NCBI GenBank assembly: GCA_016946835.1
Contig: JACVTC010000205.1
Location: 1 to 30,000 of the forward strand
Source: Neocallimastix lanati (nom. inval.)
Lineage: Eukaryota > Neocallimastigomycota > Neocallimastigomycetes > Neocallimastigales > Neocallimastigaceae
Length of the DNA stretch: 30,000 bases
Direction of reading: 5' to 3'
The first letter of the stretch is position 1; each line of letters opens with the position of its first letter. The notes under the pieces are model-generated. The model saw only the letters and a list, made by a program, of their open reading frames with translations, was not told where the DNA came from and did not search any database. The translations under genes and the position numbers were made by a program. Below, piece by piece: positions 1 to 10,800 of this stretch.

Positions 1-185
1 ATCAATTTTATTTTCTAATGTGTCGTTTTTATTATTTTTATTATTTTTATTATTATTATTATTATTTATAGTCAAGTTGGATGTATCATTATTAATAATA
101 TAATAAGTTGAATTATTATTAAATTTTTATTAATATTATTATTATTGCTATTATTTTCATTATTATTATTACTTCCTTCATTATT
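1..185. repeat. ATT-rich microsatellite and low-complexity DNA
   Basis: Imperfect runs of ATT/TTA trinucleotides with no convincing coding content. The stretch leads into the decayed retrotransposon that follows. Confidence 0.6.
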
Positions 186-199
186 AATATTAATCTTTC

Positions 200-1740
200 A
201 TATTACAACTCTTTCCCGGCTAGTTGGTCTAGTTCCAGAAGAAGACTCTAGTACTTGAGTTCATTCTAGATCCTTCTCGTTTTTCCTTCCTTTGTTTATT
301 GAATATTTCTGATTATAACCCTTTGCTTGAATTCATTTGCTTCAGTCAGAAAAATGATCCTATATATAGTAAGATTACTAGTACCCTTATGTGTAATGAT
401 TCCTACATGAATGAAATAAAATCTTTTGATATCAGTAAGTTTTTCTTTTAAGAAAGATATTTTTCTTTTTAATAATTTAATATGTGTTCCAAAAAAAAAA
501 TTTAGATATGATGTTCTTATCTTCTCACTATGATTATGTGTCAGCCGGACACTTAGGATTCCAGAAAAAACTTGTTGTGAATTAATTAATTGAAATTACT
601 ACAGGCCTAGTTGATGAGGACAATGTTAAATCCTTCATTAAATTATGACCAATTTGTTCCGAAATGAAAGCTTCCAGTCAAGCTAACCCTATAATGAACT
701 TATTCCTTTAAATATTCCTAATTGTCCTGGCAAGTTATAGAAATTGATTTTATAACTAATATCCCTCCGAATTACTACAATAAGGAATACTTAATTATGA
801 TCTGTTGAGATTAAACTAACTATAATGGTACATCTCGCACCTTTAGAAGGTACTCCCTCTGCCATCGAAAGCAGCTATCGCTTTCTTTAGGAACTGTTTT
901 TTTTTTTTTTTTTATCTTCATAGTCTCCCTCACGAGGATAATTACGGATTGCCGAGCATAATTTAATGGAGCGAGATTGTATGTATCCTTTTGATTAAAT
1001 GCTCCATGACTACTACTGGCCACCATACTACTGTAGGCCAAGTTTGAATGTTTGAATCAGTCTATCAAACAATATATAAGATGTTTCTCCAGATCTTTTC
1101 CAAAACGAAGATTAAGACTGGCTTGATTGGTTATTCTTAGCCTAATTCGTCTATAGTAATTCAAAGAATTCTTAAGCAGGGAAACCAACTTTTCTTTGCT
1201 TTTAATAGATTCTTACAGAACTTTTCTACTTTTTCTTCTTCTTCTTCTTTGACTCTTTCTTCTATAATTCTTTATATTCCTGATTTTCAAACTAATTTGG
1301 TTAGAATTAAACGTATTCTTTCATCCTCCATTGAGCTGTATTCTATCGTTGCTAATCGATAAAGATCAAGTGCTCCTTCTTTTCTTGTTGGTGATCTTGT
1401 TTGGCTTCGTAAACCTTCTAAATTTATCCCTAAAATCTCTACTAAATTATGTCCTCGTATATATGGTCCTTTTAAAATCACTGAATCCCTCGACTTTAAT
1501 AATTACCGTTTAGATTTATCGAACTCTCCATTTCCTAGACGCTATGATATTTTTAATGTATGTGAATTAAAACCTTGGTCTCAAAGTCCCAATGATCTTT
1601 CAAATTCCCTGAATATATCTTCCATCCTTGATTGTCGTATAAATCTATCATCTAGTGTTTGTAAATATTCGGTTTCCTACTCTAACTCATCTCTTATAGA
1701 CTCTTGGATTGATTCTTCTATTAATAGATGATAACTCTTC
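200..1740 (+). pseudogene. Decayed Ty3/gypsy retrotransposon pol (integrase part)
   Basis: Translating the plus strand across several frames gives the order of landmarks expected at the 3' end of a Ty3/gypsy pol gene. Near 525-565 there is a histidine-rich segment reading SHYDYVSAGHLG, like the H2C2 zinc-binding domain of integrase. Near 733-800 comes WQVIEIDFITNIPP, matching the start of the integrase catalytic core with its first aspartate. Near 1045-1095 the segment ECLNQSIKQYIRCF matches the end of the core. Near 1385-1580 a GPF/Y-type module is visible (VWLRKPSKF, RIYGPFKI, ELKPW). Near 1620-1725 the segment VCKYSVSYSNSS resembles the chromodomain-like tail of chromoviruses. Many stops and frameshifts separate these pieces, and a T-tract interrupts the core near 895-915, so the copy is dead. 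Short ORFs here are fragments or shadows of this relic. Only the 3' half of pol is in the window. Confidence 0.8.
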
Positions 1741-1817
1741 CTTCTCCCACATTCTTGCAGATTTCAATTCTACCCTTATAATCGCTCTGTGTAGACGATC
1801 TATTTTGAGTTGAGCAG

Positions 1818-2354
1818 TGTAATACAATTGTTGATTTATATCAAACCACTATATTATATATATATATATAGATTTTCTTAAAAAAAAAAAAAAATAAATT
1901 AAAATTAAAATTTATAGAATAGGTTAAACTTAAATATTATATAGTAATAAATTAAATTGAATCTAGTGCATTTCACAATGGTACATTTCATAATGTGGCG
2001 TATTTTGTATGCGGCTGGGTTTTTTAATAATTAAATAAATAATAAATATTCTTTTTTTTTTATATATAATTTATTAATATTCAATTGTAAAAATAATTTT
2101 TTATAATTCTTTTTTAATAGAATATTTTATTATTTCTTTTGAAATAGTTATTTAATAATATTTGATTGAAAAATATATTATTATTTCTTTTGAAATAATA
2201 ATTATTTATATATTTATTTATGATTGAATAGAATATCTTATATAATATAAACAATTCGATATTTACAAATATATTTATCAAATATTTTAACAATTTTCAA
2301 AAATACGAACACTATAAGTATCCCATTGTGTAAGCCTTGTCTGAGAGGATTACA
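1818..2354 (+). mobile_element. Possible 3' LTR of the Ty3/gypsy relic
   Basis: About 80 bases after the pol remnant the sequence TGTAATAC begins, and ATTACA lies near 2349-2354, giving the TG...CA ends and short terminal inverted repeat expected of an LTR of about 540 bases. The position fits a 3' LTR. No second LTR copy is available here for comparison, and much of the interval is ordinary AT-rich filler, so this is an inference from position and end sequences only. Confidence 0.3.
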
Positions 2355-2530
2355 GTTTCCAGCTCCAATGAAGGACGCCACCTATTGTGGGCTCTGCTTT
2401 CCCTTGAAGATCGCGTAGTGTGCTTCTATATGGAGTTTCTTTGCTTTTGGGGAGTTGAGAGCGTCGACGCCGTACCAGTATGGCAGTTAATCATACACCC
2501 ATATTAATATATGGGGGAGACAAAAGTCTT
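2290..2530. other. GC-richer island of unknown nature
   Basis: This stretch is close to balanced in base composition, unlike the DNA on either side. It has no long ORF on either strand. A plus-strand frame at 2300-2418 gives a cysteine-spaced peptide (CKPCLRG ... YCGLCFP) before a stop. A minus-strand frame gives about 45 basic residues. It ends with a short hairpin, CCCATAT-TAAT-ATATGGG, near 2497-2515. It could be a structured RNA, part of the retrotransposon LTR or flank, or a decayed exon. Confidence 0.4.
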
Positions 2531-3116
2531 CAGTCTATAAAAAAAAAAAATTATTATTATAATCATTATTTTTATTATTATTATTAATTATTAATTTTTT
2601 AATTATAACATTTTTATTGTATTTAAATACAATACAATACAATATATAATATAGGATAATATAATATAATGTAAAAATAAATATAAATAATTTTTTTTTA
2701 TTTTTATTTTTTTTTTTTTAAAAAAACATACTTTAATTATTAAATATTTTTTTACTAATATTGTTACTAATAATCACAATCACAATTCTTTTTTTTATAT
2801 ATATATAATTGTTATAACTATTTTCAATTGTATAATTGGTTTTTTAATATATTCTATTGAATACAACTTTTAATAATATATAAATACCATAGACACGTTT
2901 ATTGTTTATTGTTAAAATAATAATATTTGTCATAGCATATATAATTAATATTATATCTTTTTTTTTTTTTTTTTTTTTTTTTTGTTATTTTTTATTCGTA
3001 TTATATTCAAATTGTTTTATTATTTTATTTTAATTTAAAAATTTAAAAAGCTATTAAAATTATTAAATTTAAGAGTTTTCGTCATCATTAAAATTGAAAA
3101 ATTTAAATTAAATTTG

Positions 3117-3156
<40 letters not shown>

Positions 3157-3510
3157 TAAAATATGAGGTTCAGTAAAGTTTTATTTAAATACTTAATCTC
3201 ATAGCAAAATTTTTAAAAAAAAAAAAAAGTAAATAAATGTCTGAACCAAATTATAATAATGATTAACATAAATAAAAAGAATAATTTTTAAATTTGGGAC
3301 TTTGACTTTACTAGAAATTAATAAATAAATAAATTAATAAATAAATAAATCTATATATAATAAAAATAATAAATAAAATAATATAAATAAAATAATAAAA
3401 ACTATTTAAATATTAGCATTTTCTTGACAAAGCCCTTGCAAATTTATTTATTATTATTATCTTTTTTTTTTTTTTTTTTTTTTTTTTTGTAATAAAAGTA
3501 GTTCTTACAT
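2531..3510. other. AT-rich intergenic DNA, no gene seen
   Basis: Homopolymer T and A runs (about 25 T at 2958-2983 and about 27 T at 3462-3488), an AAT trinucleotide run at 3118-3155 and ATAAA-type repeats at 3320-3400. I see no supported exon on either strand. The last part is the immediate upstream region of the ORF starting at 3511. Confidence 0.6.
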
Positions 3511-4143
3511 ATGATTATAGATAATTTTGATATTATTAAGGAATTCATTATAAACTCCTGTATCGAACAAGGTCATGATTTTGATAAAGATCTTGATTCT
3601 TACTATGAAATAGAAATATTTACTCGTAAAAAAGATTTTGGTGACAAGGAATATAGTAAAAGTTTTTCACACATATATCATATATTTAAGATAAATGATA
3701 TAGAAAAGTACAAGAAGGATATTATAACTTTATGTAATGTATTTAATGCTCGTGCCTATATTGGAATTCGTCGAAAATCAATTAAACGAGTTTTATTAAA
3801 GTGTAATGTTGCAATTGCCAAAAGTTTAGCAAATAATGCAAGTGCAAATCCTTGGAAAATGGTTGAAAGTATCTCAAGAAGTGACTTTCCCAAAACAGAT
3901 AAAAAGTGGGTAATTGATATTGATTCCAAAGATGATTCATACATCATCTATATACAGGATACTATAAAAGAACTTGGTGGAAAATGTTATTGTAAAATAC
4001 CTACTCCTAATGGAGTACATATTATTTGTACTCCTTTCAGATTTGAAGAATACAAAAAGAAATTAGAGTCAGACCAAAAACAATTTTCAAACGCTAATAA
4101 AAATTACAGGACTTTACTCTATTCGAATTTACCTGAAAATTAA
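3511..4143 (+). CDS. Phage/bacteria-like protein of 210 residues, possibly primase-related
   Basis: This is an uninterrupted single-exon frame with mixed, non-repetitive amino-acid content, unlike the low-complexity ORFs around it, so I accept it as protein-derived. The start at 3511 is the first ATG after an in-frame stop and a long T-tract. I do not know its function. Features seen: a basic stretch NARAYIGIRRKS (about residues 79-90); a hydrophobic-acidic motif WVIDIDSKDDS (about 133-143) that resembles the catalytic D-x-D motif of archaeo-eukaryotic primase or PrimPol cores; and PTPNGVHII (about 164-172), which resembles the substrate-binding glycine/histidine motif of the same fold. From memory, uncharacterised proteins with this layout occur in phages and gut bacteria. 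The lack of introns agrees with recent transfer. The primase link is an inference, and the absence of a helicase or replication neighbour gives it no support. Confidence 0.6.
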   Translation: MIIDNFDIIKEFIINSCIEQGHDFDKDLDSYYEIEIFTRKKDFGDKEYSKSFSHIYHIFKINDIEKYKKDIITLCNVFNARAYIGIRRKSIKRVLLKCNVAIAKSLANNASANPWKMVESISRSDFPKTDKKWVIDIDSKDDSYIIYIQDTIKELGGKCYCKIPTPNGVHIICTPFRFEEYKKKLESDQKQFSNANKNYRTLLYSNLPEN

Positions 4144-5860
4144 AGAACTCACACATTATTTAAATATAAATTAAAATAAAATTTATTTTTTATAGAATTT
4201 TTTTTTTTTTTTTTTTTTTTGTGAATTATTTTTATAATAAAAAATTAAAAAAAAAAAATATATATATATATATATATTTATATATCAGTAAATACGCAAT
4301 AATGTAATATTGCAAATATTATAGAATTATACATATAAAAGAAAGAAATTTACTTTCTTATCATAAATCATAAAAACATTAAAAATATTTAATATTATTA
4401 AATAATAGTATATATTTATACTTATTTTAATATATTTATGTGATTGACTTGTTTATAATAATATTTAAAAATAACTATGAATAGTAATAATTATTCATAG
4501 TTATTATTAAATATTATAAAAATATAATAAAATATAATAAATTTATGTGTAATAATAAAGATTGATTTTAAGAAAAAAAAAAAAAAACTCTATTCAAATT
4601 TTTTTTTTAAAGTAGGAAATATTTACAGCAATGTCCTTTACATAAGGAATCATTTTAGAGTATCAAAGAAGAAAGTGTATCTCTATCTCTTAAAAAAAAT
4701 ATGAAATAAAGTTTATTAAATAATTTTTAAATAGTTAGTGGAATATCAAATAAAATCATATATCATATATATATATATATATATATTCTATTTTAAAAAT
4801 AACTTTTTTAAACCAAGTATTTTTTTTACCATATCTTAATTTCCACATATTAAAATATAATTTTTCTAAAACTTTATAATTAAGATTTAATAAAATTACA
4901 AAAAAATATATTATTTTTTTTATATTTTATTTAATATATTAATACTATTATGAGAAGTAAATAAATAATAGTAAAGAAAAAAAATTTTTTTTAAAATATA
5001 ATTAATTGAGTAATCAAGTTTTTATTTTTAAAAAATTGATTTAATCATTTATAATTTAATGAAGTTATTGAATTATTATCGAATTATTATTATTCAATTT
5101 TCATTTTAAATTATAATTATTTAAATATTTATATTTATTTTATAAAAATAAATTTACATTTTTTTTTTTTTTTTTTTTTTTTTAATTTTTCTTATTAAAA
5201 AAAAAAATGTTTATAATTTAAATAATTATTTTTAATGGTTAAATTCTATTAAAAGAAAATATTTTTTATTCAATTTATCACTATAATTAATTAATTTAAA
5301 ATAAATTTAAATATAAAATATTTTTCTTTTTTTTTTAAAATTATTTATATATAAATTTTTTTTTTAAAGCTAATGGATATTTTTTGTTTTTTTACATTAG
5401 GCTATACTATATCATTATTATTATTATTTTGTATATTTATTAATTATTTAATTTAATTTAAAATTGATGATTATCAATACATTTTTGTATGTTATATTAT
5501 TAATTAGATTTTAATATTATTACATGCTATTTCCTTTAATAATTTATATGTAAAAAATAGTTTTACTTTTATTTTTATTTTTATTTTTATTTTTTATTTT
5601 TTACTTTATTTAAAAAAAGGGATTATACAAATTTAATTCATTTTAAAATATATAAATTTAAAATTTGAATTTCATAAAAGTAAAGATCATTGTAATATAA
5701 TAAAATAAACTATTTGGCCATACTAAAAGGAAGATATTAAATCTTAGTTTATTAAATATTATAAAAATATTTTAATGAATATTATTAAACTTTTACTTAG
5801 TTTTAAATAAAGTATTTAAATTAATAAAAATATTGATATTGTTTATTTTTGTTTTATTTT
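4144..5860. other. AT-rich intergenic DNA, no gene seen
   Basis: Long poly-T and poly-A tracts (4199-4221, 5159-5183), TA dinucleotide runs (4258-4277, 4766-4786) and a strong hairpin at 4457-4517 listed separately. Slightly less AT-rich patches near 4615-4690 and 5690-5745 show no convincing reading frame. Confidence 0.6.
4457..4517. repeat. Long inverted repeat (hairpin)
   Basis: The arm AATAACTATGAATA is followed after a few bases by its perfect reverse complement TATTCATAGTTATT. Pairing extends outward through TAATATTTA and TAAATATTA with one or two mismatches, giving a stem of roughly 25 base pairs. It lies about 310 bases after the stop of the 210-residue ORF. It could be a palindromic mobile-element remnant or simply a chance product of AT-rich sequence. 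Confidence 0.6.
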
Positions 5861-5861
5861 A

Positions 5862-6140
5862 AATTAATAAATAAAATAAAATAAAATAAAATAAAATAAA
5901 ATAAAATAAAATAAAATAAAATAAAATAAAATAAAATAAAATAAAATAAAATAAAATAAAATAAAATAAAATAAAATAAAATAAAATAAAATAAAATAAA
6001 ATAAAATAAAATAAAATATAAAATAAAATAAAATAAAAAAAAAAATAAAATAAAATAAAATAAAATAAAATAAAATAAAATAAAATAAAATAAAATAAAA
6101 TAAAATAAAATAAAATAAAATAAAATAAAATAAAAAAAAA
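5862..6140. repeat. (AAAAT)n pentanucleotide microsatellite
   Basis: An almost uninterrupted ATAAA/AAAAT tandem array of more than 50 units. It has small interruptions near 6015-6050 (an ATAT insertion and an expanded A run) and ends in a poly-A/AAAAG stretch. Confidence 0.95.
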
Positions 6141-6409
6141 AGAAAAGAAAAGGTAATTCTTTATAGTATTTCTATTATAAAAGAAAATTGAATAGCTATT
6201 AAAATGTTTAAAAAAAAATAATTTTTTTTTTTAATATATTATTATTATTAATAAAAGAAACTTGTATAATAAAAGGCATTATTAATTATTATTATAATTA
6301 GAAATAGATAATTTAAAAGATAAAAAATATTTGACAAACTTTACCATATTTATATTAATTGTCGCTTAATAATAATAATTAAATATTTGATTTTAACTAT
6401 TTAAGTATG

Positions 6410-6574
6410 GTTTTGTTTATAAAGATTTATCGGTATTGATTTTGAATGGTTTTATTAAAAATGTTCTTTGAAAATATTTCTAATCAAAGGAAGCTTTTTT
6501 TTTTATTATTATTATATTTTTATTTTTATTTTTAATACATTCGGCTTCAAAAGTAAAGGTGCCCACTATTGATT

Positions 6575-6632
<58 letters not shown>

Positions 6633-6740
6633 CTAGCAAATCGAATAATCAAATAGGATCCATTCCCATTAGAATTATATATTCGGAGATTTGATTTTCT
6701 ATCTTTCTACTAGGATCTCCGGTATAATCTGAATGCATAA
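6410..6740 (-). pseudogene. Decayed Ty1/copia RNase H fragment (minus strand)
   Basis: Read on the minus strand from 6740 downwards, the frame gives HSDYTGDPSRKIENQISEYI followed by LMGMDPI. This aligns with the copia RNase H block that usually reads like D-x-D-W-A-G-D...R-x-S-T-S-G-Y...G-x-x-I-S-W. A poly-A run of about 60 bases (T on the plus strand, 6577-6632) then interrupts the frame. At 6540-6572 the next conserved block appears as KQSIVGTFTFEAE, matching the usual KQ-x-x-VA-x-S-x-x-EAEY. Further on, KPFKINTDKS near 6424-6450 fits the following D-N-K/Q-S block. Stops and the homopolymer insertion show the copy is dead. No other part of the element was recognised. Confidence 0.7.
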
Positions 6741-7085
6741 TTATTTAATTCAAATTTTTATTCTTTGATAAAGAGTTCACCTTTTTTTCATTTTTATATT
6801 TTTTAAAAGTTTTTTTTTTTTTTTTTTTTTGTTATTAAAAGAGTTTTAATGAAAATGAAAATATTTCTGAATATGATATATTTTCTTTTATTTTTTTTTT
6901 ATTATTTGTTAATTTTCTTAGGTTTATTACTTTTAAATTTTGGTAATATATATCATTAATATGTGGTATTTATGAAATACCACTAATTAATATAGTTTTA
7001 ATTATTTAATTCAAATTTTTATTCCTTGGTAAAGAGTTTACCTTTTTTTCATTTTTATATTTTTTAAAAGTTTTTTTTTTTTTTT
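6740..7085. repeat. Direct repeat of about 88 bases, two copies
   Basis: The block beginning TAATTATTTAATTCAAATTT at about 6740-6829 recurs at about 6999-7085 with only a few substitutions. Both copies end in ATTTTTTAAAAG plus a T-run. The two copies sit between the two opposite-facing copia remnants. Confidence 0.75.
6964..6984. repeat. Short perfect hairpin
   Basis: GTGGTATTT-ATG-AAATACCAC forms a nine-base-pair stem with a three-base loop, lying between the two copies of the 88-base direct repeat. Role unknown. Confidence 0.5.
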
Positions 7086-7164
7086 TTATTTTATTTTATT
7101 TATTTTTGATTTAATACCTTTGATTAATGTATCAATTTAAAGGTCGTATTAATCTTTTTCTTTA

Positions 7165-7475
7165 TAGTCAATACCCTTGTTCAAAAATTTTTGTCACATC
7201 ACCTTGTTGGAACATAAAAATATAACTGAATCAATCAATTTGAAGTGACTTTATACTATGAAAGCCGAATACTATAAATATTGATAAATGCATTAAAGAA
7301 AGTTCTCTGGAATAAAAAAATGATTCATTCGAATTATTCAAAATTAAACAAAAAAAATTACTATATTTAAAGACAATTTATTAAATAAAACAGTGTATAA
7401 AAATAGCAAATTAAATTCAAAACTCAAAACCGATTAATATAAAAAGTCTATTTTACCAAAGATTACCTTCAAAAA
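7165..7475 (+). pseudogene. Decayed Ty1/copia RNase H fragment (plus strand)
   Basis: The plus strand contains, in order, the pieces expected from the end of a copia-type RNase H domain. SKIF..SPCWN (about 7183-7215) matches the G-Y-I-F...S-P-I-S-W block. An MKAEYYKY segment (about 7258-7281) matches EAEYYAL. KCIKESS (about 7286-7307) matches the helix that follows. CIKIAN followed by IQNSKPINIKSLFYQ (about 7399-7460) matches the A-I-x-I-A-N-x-P-x-x-x-x-K-x-K-H-I-D-I-x-Y-H-F block. Several in-frame stops and at least one frameshift break it. It covers the same domain as the minus-strand fragment at 6410-6740 but faces the other way, so these are two separate copies, or one rearranged by inversion. 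Confidence 0.65.
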
Positions 7476-7629
7476 AAAAAAAATAAAAATAAAAAAATTT
7501 TATTTTTCTATTTTATCAATTTGTTGTTTTGCAGTGTTTATTGCTTTTTACTATTATTATAAATTAAAAAAAAAAAAAAAAAATTGTTATTTAAATATAT
7601 ATTTACTTTTTTCTTTTTTATTTTTAATT

Positions 7630-7800
7630 TATAATTTTTTTTTCTTTTTTTTTATTTTTTTTCATTTTTTTAATTTTTTTCATTTTTTTCATTTTTTTCA
7701 TTTTTTTAATTTTTTTCATTTTTTTCATTTTTTTCATTTTTTTCATTTTTTTTATTTTTTTTATTTTTTTTATTTTTTTTACTTTTTTTATTTTCATTTG
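7630..7800. repeat. Nine-base T-rich tandem repeat overlapping a gene end
   Basis: Tandem units of TTTTTTCAT or TTTTTTAAT alternate for about 170 bases. On the minus strand they encode the Lys/Asn/Glu-rich tail of the large ATPase protein and run past its stop codon at 7706. Apparent ORFs of Phe/His or Lys/Met repeats in other frames are by-products of the repeat. Confidence 0.9.
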
Positions 7801-10800
7801 AATATTCTTGTATAACTCCATTATTTATTTTCATTTCAACCATGCATTTTCTTTTATGAAAAGCCATACCATACTTTATAAAACCTTCATAATATTTAAA
7901 TTTTGATTCATACTTTCTTTCTTCAATTTGATTTATGGCTTCTTTACATGCTTTACTTAGAGAGTTCTTGTCATCTTTGCTGGATACTTTAACTTCAATA
8001 ATATATAAATTACTACTGTAAAATTTACTACTAAAAGCTAAATTATTTATATCATATCTACTTTCTTTTTTTACTAATACATTTTTAAGAATTGTAAACA
8101 ACTGCATTAAAAATACTTGATAAACATTTTCAGGAGGTGAATATTCCGTCAATTCCGTCGATTTCTTAATTTGAGTAGATGCCTTGGAATTCCTTTCTTT
8201 CCAAACAAATAAATGATGTGAACTAAATTCTAATAGATATTTATTTAAACTTTCATTAATTGCTTTTAAATCTTTTTGATAAATTCCATTAATAAAATTA
8301 TTTATTATATAAGCGTTTTCTGTTTCGCCATTTATTTTTTTAATTAAAGAATTAAGATTATAGAAAATTTCTTGATTTGGAATTTTAAAATAAAATATAT
8401 CTTTCGATTCCTTTTTTTTAAGTAAATTACTTTTATATTTTTGAATTTCATTTGAATCCATTTCCATTAATGTAGGATCAGTTGATGTAATTTTTATCAT
8501 TTCATCATTCATATTTTTGATGTTTTCTTTATATTCTTTTTCGTCTGCAACTGTTAAATAACCAGAAAAAAGTAAAAGTCTCCAGACGTCTTTATATGGA
8601 GTATCCTTTATTAAATAATTATGATCAAATTGGTAATCTTTATCAAATGATAATTTAATTATTTTATTACAAAATAAACTTAAAAATTTCACATCAAAAT
8701 TAAGGTTACTATTTGTAATAATTTTTTTTAGTTCGTTATCATTTCCTGTATTAACCCAATAACTAGATAATTTAAAATCATCGCTTTGATTCATATTATG
8801 CACAATGAAATTCATTATAGTATATGCATTATAAATATTTTTAATAATACCTTTATCAGAAAAACAAGAATATCCATCATACTCAATTTTAAGTCTTTTT
8901 TTAATTCCATTTTCTTTTGTATCAGAAATATTAAAATGAGATAACAGTTTTTCTAATTCGTCTTCTGTAAATCCATAACAATCACTAAAATATATATCTT
9001 TAAGAGGTGAACATTTATTAAAGATATTATTAACTCCTGAATTTATATCATTTAATTCTGCATCTAAACAACCTGTTACTATTCCAAAATATAAATATTC
9101 ATTTTCTTTAAATGTTTCGGAAAAAAAAGAATTAATAGTATCAAACATCCTTCTATCATAATCACTTTCTATCCTTCCAAAAAAAAGTTTATCATATTCA
9201 TCAATTAAAATAATACATTTTCTTTTATAAAATTCTTTTAAACACTCACATAAAAATTTAATGGTTTGTTCTAATAATACATCATCTGACCTTTCTACAA
9301 TTTTATTCCATTGTTCTTGTTGGTCCTTTCTTAATTTATTAAAATCAATTCTGTTTTTGTAATCATTAAATAAGGAAGATATTTTATATCTCAGAGATTC
9401 AATTGCGGAACTATAATCCATAAAGTAGATATTTAAATTTAAGTAAATTACTGGATATTTGTGATAATGTCTCATATTTTTTCTATCTTTGCTTACTTCT
9501 AAGCCATCAAATAAAGAATTCCTTTCTTGTTTTTCTTCTATATCTATCGGCTTTTCAAAAAATTGGCGAATCATATTTAAATTTAAACTTTTCCCATATC
9601 GTCTTGGTCGTATGATCATAAAGGCATAACCTTCTTTGCCAATTAATTTTGATATCATTTTTGTTTTATCAACTAAATAAAAATTACTTTTTTTCGCAAT
9701 TCCGTATAATTCACCCGTATATACTTTATTAACTTGTTTCTTTTTTTCCTTAAAATTATTTCTATAATTTATTTCGTAAATTACATCGCATTTTTCTTCA
9801 TAAATAGCTATTCCAAATTTAATGATTTTATCATATTTCTTTTTTAATTCAATATCATCAAATACTAAATTTTCATTGTAATCTAAAGCTTCAATACATC
9901 CTTTTTCACCGATATCCTCATTTAAATTTTTAATTATAATATAAACAATTGTAGTTTCAATATCATTTAATGTATTAGATTCAAGATATGTCTTATGAAT
10001 AACTAATAATTCACGAATATTGTCATTTTCATTAAAGTTCTTTTTAGTAACAACTTCATAATTATAATTTAAACTTAGTAATGAATAAATTATAGTGTAA
10101 TATTTATCTAAAAATTTATACTCATCATTACTGTAACTGTAACCTAAATTATTCATTATTGTATCTTTTAGGAATTCTATAATCCTTTCTTCATCATAAT
10201 CACTTGTCAATAAATCAAGAGCATTTTTTATTTTTTTATCATTACATAAATCTCGTTTCCATTTTGAAAATTTTGTTTCAATAATCTCTCTAAATATTTT
10301 AGTATTTATTTTTAACTTTCTTACCTCTGAAATACTGCAATCATTTGTAGAAACATCAATTAAATAACCATATTCAATGAATAAAGTCCAAATAATTTCT
10401 CGATGTTTTTCTATATAATCTTTCTTTAACATTTCATAATTTATTAATTTTGGAATTTTCTTTTCAATATATCCATTTTTAAGTAGAAAAGCTATATCTT
10501 TAATCAAAATGTAATCAAAATTTATAAATATTTCATTAAAGAATTTTTCAAATTTCCAAATAGAAAAATAATATATATTATTACGTTTAATTATTTCTTT
10601 AATAAAATTCACTACACTATATAGATCATAAATTTTGATTTTATCATCTTTATTATTATTACCATTGTAATTATTCACTTTATCATTATCATTTATATTA
10701 TCAGCTTTTATATCATTACTTTTATTACTTCTATTAGTATTTCTAATGTTATCAATAAGATTTGATGAAAAGATGATATTTACTTCATTTGTATTATTAA

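Noticed and set aside
820-1041. 73-residue minus-strand ORF in the left region
   Set aside because: Antisense to the gypsy integrase relic, whose plus-strand motifs explain the composition.
2300-2520. 5S rRNA or tRNA in the GC-richer island
   Set aside because: I could not match the conserved internal control boxes or a cloverleaf to the sequence.
3756-3947. 63-residue minus-strand ORF
   Set aside because: Lies antisense within the better-supported 210-residue ORF and has no independent support.
7534-7821. Phe/His-repeat ORF on plus and Lys/Met-repeat ORF on minus
   Set aside because: Both are other-frame readings of the nine-base T-rich repeat at the end of the ATPase gene.
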